NCBI RefSeq assembly: GCF_043641665.1
Contig: NC_092201.1
Location: 792,001-856,000 of the forward strand
DNA from: Enoplosus armatus
Taxonomy: Eukaryota; Chordata; Actinopteri; Centrarchiformes; Enoplosidae
Reading direction: 5' to 3'
DNA length: 64,000 nt
The first letter of the stretch is position 1; every line of letters begins with the position of its first letter. Position numbers and translations under genes: made by a program. Under the pieces are notes generated by a model. It was given only the letters and a program-made list of their open reading frames with translations, was not told the DNA's origin and did no database searches. This document shows positions 46,557-58,170 of the stretch, one piece after another.

Positions 46557-48129
46557 GAAAGAGTCACATCTGCTTCAAAGATGAGACTTTCAAACAACAC
46601 AGAGCTGCTTTTTACTCGTTTTCACTCAAAACGAAGAACGAATCAGACGACGAGAGCAAAGAGTTACCGGAGCTGTCGATCTTTACGTTTTCACATGGCA
46701 CAATGTTAACAGACAGATTTACTATCAAAACTAAACAATGGCTCCTTTATGAAGCAGCTTCTCATTTCTGATTTTGCTGAAATGACAAGTGGCAGATTGT
46801 ATTGGCTTTAGCGAGCTAGCCTATTAAGCTAACATTACCTCCATGCGTTGGTTGAAAGCTGAATTGTTAATGTTTCTAAATGTTTTTAAAATAGTCTTAA
46901 ATATGTATCTGATGGGTACATGACTTGATGCTAACAGAGGCTAAAGCTAACAGGTCACATGTCCTCCTCACCAGTTATTGATCCACGTAGAAGAAACACT
47001 TCATGAACTGAAGGAGAAGCTTCCTGTCTGAAGCAGCTGTGGACGACGGACGCTGTAATGTCGGGCTCAGACTACACGCTGGCAGCCCCACCCACAAACG
47101 CTCGGGACGGTAACTAAAATGGCCGCCGGGTGCGACAGTCGACGTGTAGTGAATCATGGTCGACACACAAACGTCTCACGACGTCGCGTTCGTTTACAGT
47201 CTTGTTCCCGGAAGTCGTGAAAGACGGCAGGCCACGATTGGTCGGGGACCAACGTGCAGTCTGTCACGCCTCTCAGCCGAGTCACAGCAAGAATTTATGA
47301 CCCAATAGTAATAATAACACTAATGATCAGTCACAGTGACTCTGAGCGGAAACCTCGTATCTCCAGTTTTGGGGATTTTCCAGAGAGTCTGGTTCTTCTT
47401 CGTCCCTCCTGATGAGTCTGAGTGACATCCTAACTGACTCACACCAACGTCAACACACACACATGTATATCCTCTGGGATTGGCTGCCGTCTGCTCAGAG
47501 CCTCCTTCATCCTTTTTATTTGCTAACACTCATCCTCTTCCTCTGACTGGCCTGATTTTCCGTCAGCGGATGAAAGATGTCTGACATTCTTCTTCTCTGC
47601 TCTCCTTCAGCGTCTCTCAGCCTGTGTGGTCTGTCTCTGAGGACGACGTCATGTTGCTGCGAGTCAGACTGAGTCACCTTCGCCGTGTGAGATCGACCGG
47701 ATCAACCTGAACTCTCTGCACCTCCTTCAAGACGGCCGAGTCGAAATCTTTCATTATTGACAACGAGCAGAGTGACGCGCAGAAAAGCAGGAAATGCAAA
47801 GTAAACAACCTGAAACGCTTCCTGACTTCTGTGACGTCACAGAAGCTGCATTCAGGTTTTTATGTGCTTCTTGGCGTCTGAGAGAGCCGTTACTGCAGTA
47901 CAAATACTCAGCTGCACGACACGTCATTCAGAAAGTATCCACAGAGTTCCAGATAAAGATCTATGAACAACTAATATCTGCTCTTTAATTAAGCGTCTGT
48001 CCGCATTAATTAACATGCCTTTAAACAGTGATTTAAGGGAAGTCAAATGTAAAACAGGGAAAAACACAAATATCTCAAAACTATATATTTTTCTATAATA
48101 ATGTATTAATTTGTACATTAGTCCATGAC
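46557..48129. other. Unique sequence, no gene recognised
   Basis: AGCTAGCCTATTAAGCTAAC near 46,812 hints at a dispersed repeat. Otherwise short chance frames only. Confidence 0.4.
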
Positions 48130-49033
48130 CAGTGATGGACGAAGTATTCAGACCCTTTACTGCAGTAAAAGTACTAATACCACACTGTGAAAATACTCTG
48201 TTCCAGTAAAAGTCTGAATATAATCTGTCAACTGTCCTTAAAGTCTTCCAGCAGTCAGATGTCCTCCTGTGTCTGTCCCCCTGTGTCTGTCCTCCTTTGT
48301 CTGTGTCTGTCCTCCTGTGTCTGTCCTCCTGTGACTGTCCTCCTGTGTCTGTCCCCCTGTGTCTGTCCTCCTGTGACTGTCCCCCTGTGTCTGTCCTCCT
48401 GTGACTGTCCTCCTGTGTCTGTCCCCCTGTGACTGTGTCTGTCCTCCTGTGTCTGTCCCCCTGTGTCTGTCCTCCTGTCTCTGTCCTCCTGTGACTGTCC
48501 TCCTGTGTCTGTCCTCCTGTGACTGTCCCCCTGTGTCTGTCCTCCTGTGTCTGTCCTCCTGTGTCTGTGTCTGTCCACCTGTGACTGTGTCTGTCCTCCT
48601 GTGTCTGTCCTCCTGTGTCTGTCCTCCTGTGTCTGTCCTCCTGTGACTGTCCTCCTGTGTCTGTCCTCCTGTCTCTGTCCTCCTGTGACTGTCCTCCTGT
48701 GTCTGTGTCTGTCCTCCTGTGTCTGTCCTCCTGTCTCTGTCCTCTTGTGTCTGTCCTCCTGTCCTCCTGTGTCTGTCCTCCTGTGTCTGTCCTCCTGTTA
48801 TAGATTCTGTCATTAGAGGATTATTCCTCCTCATTAATGTGAAGCAGGATGTAGCTGTTGGAGTTGAGGTGGAGCTCATTCTGAACTATCAGCTAATGAT
48901 TATTATTTCACTGTGGATGAATCAGCTGATTATTTTCTCCATTAATCGATTGATTAAAAGTGACGCCTTCACAAAGCTCCACATTATTAACAAGACGTTA
49001 GTTATTAACAGCATTCAGAGGGAAAGCAGCACA
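48130..49033 (-). mobile_element. Composite hAT-type element carrying a minisatellite, copy 2
   Basis: Begins with the family terminus CAGTGATGGACGAAGTATTC, then AAAAGTACTAATACCACACT. It continues with CTGTCCTTAAAGTCTTCC, CAGCAGTCAGATG, the minisatellite, and then TATAGATTCTGTCATTAGAG. From there about 130 bp are virtually identical (one difference seen) to the reverse complement of copy 1. A ~24-bp deletion relative to copy 1 follows near 48,950. Similarity stops at GGGAAAGCAGCA (about 49,033), so the other terminus is lost. Confidence 0.75.
48261..48798. repeat. CTGTGTCTGTCCTC minisatellite (inverse of the 34.8-kb array)
   Basis: Units CTGTGTCTGTCCTC (14 bp) with CTGTGACTGTCCTC and CTGTCTCTGTCCTC variants. 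Same unit as 34,841-35,480 on the other strand, but with more GACTGT and CTCTGT variants and fewer 20-bp units. Frames of 60-213 codons here are artefacts. Confidence 0.95.
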
Positions 49034-49862
49034 TCTGCATCTGAGCAGCTGGAACCAGGAAATGGTTTCACACCATCAGTTCACTTCCTGTCAGTCCACT
49101 GATCCATTAATGGACTGATGGATTCAGCTGGACTTAATAAAGTGTTTAATAACAAAACATCAGACTTCATAAAGTCTTTATAAAGTCACTGCAGCCGTCA
49201 GATAAACGCAGTGAATGTTTCCCTCTGAGATGTACTGCAGGAGAAGAAAGACTCTAAAGTGTCCTCAGGTACTCCGTTACTGTCCTCTGCCGATGAAGAC
49301 GCGCTGCAGAGGCCTTCATGCCCTCTGCAGGCCGCCTCCGTCGTGGTGACGATGTGTGGACTCAGCAGGGTGAAGCGAGGAGTCGTGTGGAAAAAGGAGG
49401 TAAGATGCTGGAGGGGAGCGCGGCATGAATACACTTTTGAGAGGTTTTCATAATGGCTGCAGTGATTCAGAGCTAAATTAAGCTCAGGGAAGCCGGCTCC
49501 AGCTTCAGGGCGGGGCTTGTATTCTCATAAGTGGTATTATTTAGCCGGTGATGTCAGTAAATTGGCGAGTCGCTGGTGGCCTCGCTGTTCCAAACTGACA
49601 TAGGAGAACAGTAAATACATTGATGCATGCAGCCTCACAGAGCGGCTCAGAGAGCCAAGAGCTGCACTCACAATCTCTGAATCACATCCCGAAACATCAG
49701 AGGAACCTTCACGTTTCACCCTTTTTACTCGCTCGCCATCTCCGTGTGTCTGCGGGTAAAGTTTTACTGAAGGAAGTCGCGTTAAAGTTCAAACTCTGAT
49801 CCTGAGGGATCTCTTCCCTGGTCTTCTTTGAATAAGCTTTATAAAGTTATCAGGCAAGGTTC

Positions 49863-49864
<2 letters not shown>
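49034..49864. other. Unique sequence, no gene recognised
   Basis: Two short overlapping frames (49,198-49,453, both strands) without domains. AGGAGGTAAGATG near 49,396 resembles a splice donor, but no exon can be supported. Confidence 0.35.

Positions 49865-49900
<36 letters not shown>
49865..49900. repeat. (AT)n microsatellite
   Basis: About 18 uninterrupted AT units. Confidence 0.95.
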
Positions 49901-49902
<2 letters not shown>

Positions 49903-50587
49903 GTTTTGGCCTCTGAGGTCACTGTGAAGTAAACCTGTGTATTATTTAGACCTGATCAGTTTTGATTAATGTGTTTCTTAAAGAGCGTCGACATATAAAC
50001 GGATTATCTGAGATATAAAATCAGGTATCAGTGGCTGAATTATCGTTCAGCAGTCTGTAGTTTTATGTTATTGTTGTCTATATTATAATAACAACATATC
50101 AGGAGGTTTCAATGTCAGTGAAGTTAAAAAACAGTTTGTGTTTCTTTGGTCACACCCAGCCGTCCAATCACTGGACAGCAGCCATCGCAGGTGTACGCAG
50201 CTTCTCTCAGCAGGTCTTTTGTTTAGTTGGCCGTCGATGCCTCTTTATACGTTTCACCGGCTGCTGCCAGCGAAATGTAAAAGTAGGTCATGTGAGGAGG
50301 TGAGCGGCGGAGCCAAACACTCAGGTTCAGTTTCACTGTTTGTATTTCTTGTTTCCTCCGGAGCCTTTCAAACAGCCGAGACCAGCGGGACGTCAGGACG
50401 GGGGGCTCAGGGACACCTGGCAGGTGAGATCGACCGCGGTCACGTGACAGAGGGGCAAAGGTCAACGAGGGCGCCGTCAGCTTCAGTCACCGGGACGAGG
50501 ACAACAGGAGGAGTCTCTGCACGACGTGAAGGCCCAGTGTGTCTTCGGGGGGGGGGGGGGCTTACTGGTGTGTGTTTCATCACCTGA
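49901..50587. other. Unique sequence, no gene recognised
   Basis: A 149-codon plus frame (50,138-50,587) overlaps an 80-codon minus frame and ends in a poly-G run at about 50,547-50,560. No domain recognised. Confidence 0.35.
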
Positions 50588-50840
50588 AACTAAGAATCGT
50601 TGTTTTCGTTAGCTTACAATGAGCCCTTCATATCTACAGAGGGAGCGGCCGCCATGTTTCTACGGAAGCCCAGAACGGACAAACCAAACACTAGAAAGGG
50701 CCGTCTGCGTTTTCACGTTGGAGCGGCAGCTTGAAGTTGGTGGCTGGGAAGGGGGGGGGGCCGAGGGGAGGAGCAGTTAGTTGGTTGCAATCTGTAACCT
50801 CACCACTAGGTGCCACTAAAACCAACACTGGTCCTTTAAT
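50588..50840 (+). mobile_element. Dispersed MITE-like teleost repeat
   Basis: TTAGCTTACAATGAGCCCTT, CGCCATGTTTCTACGGAAGC, CCAGAACGGACAAACCAAAC, AGTTGGTTGCAATCTGTAAC and CTCACCACTAGGTGCCACTA are landmarks of a repeat I know from percomorph genomes. There is no second copy in this window to confirm it. A poly-G run (50,750-50,760) interrupts it. Confidence 0.5.
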
Positions 50841-52640
50841 TCCCCCTGTGGCTTCTTAATATTTGCCCGTTTGTGTTCAGTTTGTCCTATTTTACGATTT
50901 AAAAATCCTCTCATATGTCACATCAAGCAGCAGAGGGCATCATGATGTCAGCAAAAGGATGAAATAAAGACAAATAAAGTGCAACACGTCAAGAACGTGC
51001 GAAGAAGTCAGACACACTTGGAAATGTTACAGATTGAAAGAAGACAGACGGTCAACAACTCTGATGTAAACACGTTTTAAAGATCTTTCTTCTTTCATAT
51101 TTTTCATTTTAAAAACATCTAAATAATGAAACCTCTCAGGCAGACACGTATAGAAAAGTGCGGAGTGCTGCGGAGGGAAAACTGAGTCTTGGCCGCAGCG
51201 CACATGAACATGAAATTGGATTATAGTGGAATACCTTCAGCCAATATTTTTCCTTTCTGGTAAATTACCTTCAGCCGCTGCAGAGTTCAACAACCAGATC
51301 TCAGATAAGGCCACAAAGTGATGTTGAACAACACTTTTTGGGAATTTGAGGCACCGGCTTTCTCATTCCTCACAAGTGTGTCTTTGAGTCCAAACTGCAT
51401 GGGAACCATTACAGAGAAACGTATACAGAGTAAATATATAGAGCCAGTGTAAATTGTCAGCTGGCTGCAGCTCTAAGTAATCAGACGGGAGCGATGGAGC
51501 CGATGTGACCCGATACCTGAGTAATTTAGCTCTTCTCTGTGTGTAATAATCCATTTCACGGTTTATGTTTTAAGTGGAGAATTAAGTAATTCTTTGCTTT
51601 CTCGCTGTATTGACTGTTTGTTCAGCAGGTCTGGGGTCAGCGCTCTGCTGCGTGTGGTCATTTTCTCCAGAGTTTATAATACTCGCCGTATAAATCGCTC
51701 TTTGAAGCCTCCTTTTCCTTCCACAGAGGAACATTTCTCTGTATCCGGTTTATGAAGCAGCTCCCCGGCTTCTTTTGAACAAACCCCCCCCCCACCTTTT
51801 TCTTTCAGACCAGGACTGGAGCGAGATCTCTACTTGTGTCATGTAAACTTGGACATTCCCTGGGAGGTTGTCAGAGGAGGAAGAGGGAGTCAGCCTTTTC
51901 CACGAAGGCCAAGGCAAACATTTCCTTTATTGAGGAACAGTATCTGCTGATGTGAGTTCTGTTAGTTGCTCTGCTATAAAGAGCCACTGTCTGAATCAAA
52001 GAGGTATTGATGCAGGAACTCAAACCGCCGGGCTGGAGGAGTTCGGCCTTTTGTGCTGCTCATAATTAATCATTTAAATGCATAAAACGGGAAACCCCCC
52101 AACATTTATACTGGAGAGAGTTTACAGCTAAAAGGAAGAATGCTGTTTGTGTTCAGGTCCAACTCTTTCACATACTGGACTAAAGGAAAGTTCAGTCCTT
52201 TTACAACCTGGATCTTATTTTGTAGTTTTCAGACCAAGTGGTTTTGATAACATTTCACTTACCAGGAGCTTTACTTTTACTTTCAGTAGCTTGCAGGATC
52301 GTTCTCTTTCACAGCGTTTGTTTTGAGGCCTCTATATGTGATACGACGCCCTCGTATTAGTCCGGAGTATCTGGCAGCTGTAACGTCGAGACCTTCGCCT
52401 TCATGAAAAACACCTATTTTGACCTTTTACGTCACCTGGGGTGGATGAAATAAAGATCCGCATGTTTATGATTTACGTGGGTTCTCCGACATTTCAAGAC
52501 AATTGTATGATTGCAAAGTTGGTCATGTTAAAAATACTGTAATTATAGTACTGTATTCATTAAAGTTTCATTTCTTTAAAAGACTCACTTTGGCCAACGT
52601 GAGGCGGAAAATATCATAATCATAAAAATATCGTCCAAAC
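50841..52640. other. Unique sequence, no gene recognised
   Basis: Short chance frames. A poly-C run sits at 51,785-51,793. Nothing recognised. Confidence 0.4.
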
Positions 52641-53460
52641 GACATCGACATGGATGTTGATGTGAACACGATTTACTTACATTAACTTTGACGTGAGAAA
52701 GCAACCTGTCTTTACCTGTACCCACAGCTAGCTAGCTAACTGACCTCACGCCAGAGCGAACACCTCCATCACCGAGATTGTCGGGGACACCAGTCCAACT
52801 CTGCTCTGTCCTCAAACAGCAGAGTACTGTGGCTTCATTCACTAGCTAGCTTTGGCTACATCTAGCAAGCTAACGGTACTAGAAGCCTGTGGACACTTTG
52901 CTGCTCACGCTCCGTCAAGCTAGCTCACTCAGTCGACAATTATCACTCCAGACAATTTGTCTCTTTGCAGAGACGCCTGAGCACCTGCAGGAGCTACATG
53001 TTGGACAAAGACAACACCAGGTTGACTCTGGACAGCCGCTAAACAAAAACTAGCGTCCTTATCTAAACATATGAAGAGAGACACGCGACACACTGCTGGA
53101 TGTTTAGTTATTAGCAGAGTTACACATCTAGTTTTCTTCCTCCTGGACCTGAACCTGGAAGTACTGGTTTCAGCTCTCTGCTCAGTTTTTGTATCTATAC
53201 CTTTCCCTCCTGCTGATTCGGTGCTGATTGGTTTATTAAAGTATATCCACAGAGAGGGAAATGAAGAGTTTAAGAGGTTTTTTATGACATAATTCTGCAT
53301 CTTTGGACCTGGGGGGGGGGGGGGGGGTAACAAGTCATTCAAAGCCAAGTCAAGTTCAAAAAGTCCAAGTGAAGTCACGAGTCATTGGTGTTCAAGTCTA
53401 AAGATGTTGTTGAATGTAAAGTCACCAGATTCGTGACTCTGGACCACACCTTGGACAAAT
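52641..53460. repeat. Probable dispersed repeat region (TAGCTAGC and AAGTC types)
   Basis: 52,725-52,930 has serial AGCTAGCTAGCTAAC / CACTAGCTAGCTTTGG words. 53,345-53,460 reads CCAAGTCAAGTTCAAAAAGT, CCAAGTGAAGTCACGAGTC, ATTGGTGTTCAAGTCTAAAG and AGATTCGTGACTCTGGACC, which from memory is the teleost 'AAGTC' repeat. A poly-G run of about 18 separates them (53,310-53,327). The 149-codon minus frame crossing this region has a Pro-rich stretch from the G run and is not credible as a gene. Confidence 0.45.
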
Positions 53461-54425
53461 ACATGATGTGGCTCTGTGGGGTCAACGTGAGTGGGAACAG
53501 GGCAAAGACTAGGACGTGTTTTAACTTGAAAATCTTTTTAAAATCCTTCCCATCTTAAAGCGTTAGCAGAGTCGCAGCTGTGTCATCAGTTTCTCCTAAA
53601 GCTCCCTCTCTCGTTCTCTCAGCTCAGCTCAGTTTCACCGTCGGACCCGATCGAAGCACCTGGAACCGCTTCAAGGACTCCAGGGTGGTTCTCCAAAACC
53701 AATAAACAAACCAGTTCTTAGGTGAGCGGTCCAAGTGTTCATCAATCTGATAGGTTAAGGACATCTTACCCTGCGGTCCACGCCCAGATCCTCTCAGCTG
53801 CCCTCTGGGCTTTCCTCTGGACCCGCAGATCCTCAACAGATCGTCCAAATTGGCCTCATTTAAACAGCAGAGAGGCACAAAACACTGACATCACTGCTTA
53901 TTTCCCAAACATGTTGGCAACCGCAATGTTGGAAAATTAGATAAACTTAGAAACAAATTGTCAAGAGTCTCTGAGGAGTTTCAAAGCTCAGAGAAGCTTC
54001 GACACGCATGTATTTACTGAGATATTCAGAGAGAGAGCTCCACAACGAGTGTCTAACTGCTCTATTAAAGGATTAAGGCTTTTCCACACCGAGTCCAAAT
54101 TTACATGCAACATATTCACACCCAGCAGGTAGTTAAGTCCTTGTGTTTCTGGGTTTTAGAAATGCTGAGGTCATGAGTTTTAATTCCCCCAGCATCACCA
54201 CACCCACCCAACAACATTTCTCTGAAGAAGAGTTCAAAAGAAAACAAACATTCAGCTGTTAAATCTCTCCTCTTCATCGTGGTCCACATGTCCTTTCTGC
54301 CACGTATGCAGTCCAGAAGAAGATTAAATTCATTCGTTTATTTACGAAAAAACGGTCCAGTAGATATTCGCACCACGGAAACTTCAACCCGCATGAATAA
54401 ACCCCCGAAAAAACGTGTTGTTATT
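53461..54425. other. Unique sequence, no gene recognised
   Basis: An 84-codon minus frame (53,624-53,878) and a 72-codon plus frame overlap; neither is recognised. GAGGTCATGAGTTTTAATTCC near 54,168 faintly resembles a decayed polymerase III B box of a SINE. Confidence 0.35.
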
Positions 54426-55625
54426 GTTTCTGACATATAATCTAACATTTGCGTTAGCTAACTAGCTAACTACATTACCCGTGCTATAGCTAGCAACACC
54501 AGCAACGTTAGACTGCAGTTAAGTCAAGCAACTAATATTTTCTTAATGTTTTCTTCAATATTTGATTCCTGTGGGAACTAAAACTTCCGTTACCTTCCAT
54601 CCTTCCATCGTCCTCACGTCGTGGATGTGTTGAAACATTATTACAGGTTGAAACTTGTTCCATGTGAGGGAGCAGTGCCCACAGGTCGGCCTCTCTTAGA
54701 TGCAGGACGGTGAGTAGAGGTGAGACCTGCTGCCTGTCGCTCTCGAACATCCTCCTGCGGTTACTCAGCCACCGGTGTACGTTACTACAGCCGAGCAACT
54801 CGCTGCTGACCGGCTGCTTTAAAAGAAGACAAACAAGTTCAGGAAAAAGTGCTCAATTTCTCGGACTTCTTGAGCATTTTCTGATTTTCGTGTCAGGATT
54901 TCGGTTTGGACGGCTCGAAGCACAAAGAAAACATATTTAATATTAAAGAGAAATGTTTTACAGTGTAGTAACTGTATACTGTTGTGCCTCGTTTTAATTT
55001 GACTTTAGCTGTTCTGGATGATGGTTGGCTGTTTTCCTTCCTTCTGGCTCCTTTAAACAAACCTGCTCCTGGGTTTAGGTTCAGTCCTCAGACCTCAGAT
55101 CCACTACTTTACCTCTTGTTTCTAATTGAGCATCTGTACTGAAGCCACATGCTGTTCAGCCAAAGCCTGATGTTGAGAAGCCCTCCTGGCCTCCGCCAGT
55201 CAGCTGGCTGCTCACTTATGCAAATCTGAGAAGCTGACAGGCATTCCTGAGCGTCGAATACCCCGAAAAATAACTGTGCCGCTCAGAAAGTGACGGGGTC
55301 GCTATGATGACTGCTGCATTTTTACAGTGTGAGGGTAGAGTCTGGGAGATGGACTGTGGAGGCACAGACACACAGTGGTTTTGGGTAGAAAATGATTTTA
55401 CATTGCTGGTTAACCACAGCATGAAAACTGCACATGTGTAATTTACTCAGAGCAAACACAAGTGAGTTTTACAGCGTGTCGTCCTGACGGGGAGCGTAAC
55501 CGCCGGGGGGGTTACTGGAGGCAGCGACTCAGTGTGACGGATGCTGACGGTGTCGGAGCGCTGGAGGGCTGCAGGTCTGAAGGAGCTGTGGGCCCACAGG
55601 GGGGGGCTGGACTGCTGGGTTAGGT
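54426..55625. other. Unassigned sequence with GCTAAC-rich edge and a minus-strand open frame
   Basis: GCGTTAGCTAACTAGCTAAC near 54,452 looks repeat-derived. The minus frame 54,798-54,532 (88 codons, starting MLGCSNVHRWLSNRRRMF) is not repetitive in composition, but I recognise no domain. It could be a piece of a mobile-element gene or chance. Confidence 0.3.
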
Positions 55626-55794
55626 CAGTGGCTCCCAATCTGGGGGTCGGGACCCCCTCGATGGAGTAAACCTGAGGGGTCACAAGATGATGAACTGATT
55701 AAATAACGTGTTGAAGACTTAATAAATAGTAATAATGTGTGTCTGATGAACCTCAGAATGATCGTTGAAACGTAGATCAGGTTTGGAAACACTG
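55626..55794 (+). mobile_element. Second hAT-type MITE (CAGTGGCTCCCAA family)
   Basis: Starts CAGTGGCTCCCAATCTGGGG, GGTCGGGACCCCCTC, AGGGGTCACAAGATGATG. Ends GATCAGGTTTGGAAACACTG. The ends are imperfect inverted repeats (CAGTGGCTCCCAATC against CAGTGTTTCCAAACC). The flanking 8-mers GGTTAGGT and ATTCAGGT agree at five positions, which may be a decayed target duplication. This 'GGGGGTCGGGACCCCC' element is widespread in vertebrates. No coding capacity. Confidence 0.75.
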
Positions 55795-57947
55795 ATTCAG
55801 GTGAATGCAGCTCAGTGGTGGAGAGCAAACACTGTCATTTAACTTAGAGGTAAGTTAATGGATACATGTATATATTAAGGTTAGAGCCATCAGTGAATTA
55901 TTATCTTAATGAATACTGAAACCAGACAGATAGAAATAAAATACAGATAAATGACATTAATTAATGAATCCTTTATGAAAATGAGTAATGTTCGTCATTG
56001 ATGGCAAAGAGCGACACATACAGTCGGTCAGTCATTTGAGGCTGATGATTCATCCCTCGGAGACGAGACGCCCTCGTACGAGGACCATCGGGTGGTTTTA
56101 AATGTCACCCTGCTGCAGACCAACAGCGTCTGTCGGTTGAAAAGAGCACTCACCCTCAGACCTGACAGCAAGTCTTTCATTGATTTATTAGATGATAAAT
56201 CCATCGACACTCAACCACAAACAGGAAACCAGCAGGACAATCTGCCAGATAGATTTTTCAGTTCTTTTAAGATTAAGAAGTTAAGATTTTGGCCTCATGC
56301 GATGCTAACAGAAAGGTCAGGGGGTCGGACCCCGAACATCTGGCCAGTTGTTGAGATATTTTGCTCAGAGTGGAGCTTCTTTCCTCAAAGAGGATCTTTC
56401 TCCGTTAACGTTAACGAGTGACAGCTGATCCGAACACGAGAAGCCGCTCATTGTATGTTTAAGTATATTCATGCACCACAACACAGAGGCAGAGTCCTGC
56501 TTCTGATCATGTGAGATGATAATCATCATTTTATTTCCTGTTTTGTCGGCGGGTGTCGACCCGTGTGACGTCCTGAAGGCGTGGATGATCATCTTTACTC
56601 CTCGCAGCTGTAACCGTGTCAGTAAAGGTCTGCTGAACCTGAGATAACTGAAGTTACACTAACATCGTCATGGTCTCGGTCTCAATCCCTGTGTCCTCTG
56701 TCCTCGTGAGTCCCCTGTTTGTCTCTCTTTGTCTGGGCGGGGCTACCTGTTCCTGGTCCGGCTGCCAACTCGCCGGCCCCCCTGCAGCTCACCCACCCAT
56801 CAGGTCCTGCAGCTTGACTCCCGTCCAGCGCTGCCTGCCTCGCTCATCTCCAATCATCTGCTTACTTCCTGGTTTCACAATAAACCGCGTTGAACTGGGA
56901 CCAACCTGAGTCCAGAAACAGATCATCTGTTGTAAACATGGATCCTGGTCTCAAAGACGGCTCCCAATCGATTCAGTGACCACCAACCACACAAAAAAGT
57001 TTTCTTGCTTCCTGGTTTGCTTCAGTATCATGTGGTCCACTGCACATGCTCAGTAGTGTTTCTCCTGTTTGCAGTTGGAGGTGTCCTGTCTCTTTTATAA
57101 TGGAGGTCAGATCTATTAATACGTCCGTGCTTGTAACTAAGCGGCTAACACGCACAAGTTCTTCTTCTGGTGTTTTGGATATGGAACAGCTTCAGGTGCG
57201 TCGCCACCTCCTTCTGGACCGGAGGAGGACCGACCCTGATTTATACTGAGACTGTAATCAGGTTTGTGAAGTGTAGATAAAAGTGTGTTAAATCACATCT
57301 GGATTTTATCCCAGCATGAGGCGGTGTGAATGATATATTTTAGTTTCCAAGACGTCACAGCTTACATACGTTCATCTAGCTCAGCATCTACAGAGGAAGA
57401 TCATGTGATGTGACCAATCTACTAAATGGACCTCGAGTTTCTTTTGTCAAGGATGAAGCTTTCCAGCCAACATAGATGAAGTAGATAAATGATCTTATCC
57501 ACGATGCCTCAGACAGGCGATGAACAGACAGATGTGTTGGCGTAACCCTCCTCTCAGCAGCCGGAGACGACACCTCTGTAGGACCCAACTCTTGAGAAAA
57601 TAACCTGAGGTGGAGAGTGTGCAGGAGCTGGAGGGCAGCCAGGCGGTGGATGTGCTGATGGGGCGTTTTGAAGCCTCTGTGTCGGCCTCTGGAGGGCAGG
57701 TCTGCCTCTGATGTCTGGAGCACATTAGAGGAGCTGAGCCCTAAAGCTGGCTGATCAGGGCTGGAGTTCCCTTCCCAGGACAGTAAGTCAGTGTATCACA
57801 GATTGGACAGATCAACCCAGAAAGCTTCCCACAGCACCCCCACCCCGATACATAAACACACACACATCCAGCCGTGTGCACCTGCAGGGACACACACACG
57901 TGCATTAACACACACACAAAAGACAGTGGAGGCTCCAATCAATCAAT
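55795..57947. other. Unique sequence, no gene recognised
   Basis: Frames of up to 111 codons on both strands without recognisable domains. Short CA runs near 57,858-57,920. Confidence 0.4.
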
Positions 57948-58170
57948 ATCCGATGCTAACATGCTAACATGCTGATGTTTAGCAGGTATAATGTTCACCA
58001 TCTTGGATTAGCATGTTAGCATGCTAACATTAGCTAATTAGTCCAGCTGAGGCTGATGAACGTCATCAGCTCTGCAGGTATTTGGTCATAAACCAAAGTG
58101 TTGGACACATGAACATGTTGACCTGATGATGGCGCTGATGAAGAGTCAGAGGATCACCAGAGTTCAGTTT
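57948..58170 (-). repeat. GCTAAC-family repeat, copy 4
   Basis: On the minus strand it reads GGTGATCCTCTGACTCTTC, AGCGCCATCATCAGGTCAAC, CCAACACTTTGGTTTATGACC, AAATACCTGCAGAGCTGATG, CATCAGCCTCAGCTGG and ACCTGCTAAACATCAGCATG. It ends in tandem ATGTTAGC words. It aligns along its length with copy 3 at 21,372-21,590. Confidence 0.85.

Noticed and set aside
52929..53378. 149-codon minus-strand protein with a proline stretch
   Set aside because: The proline run comes from a poly-G tract, and the rest crosses TAGCTAGC-rich and AAGTC-type repeat-like sequence.
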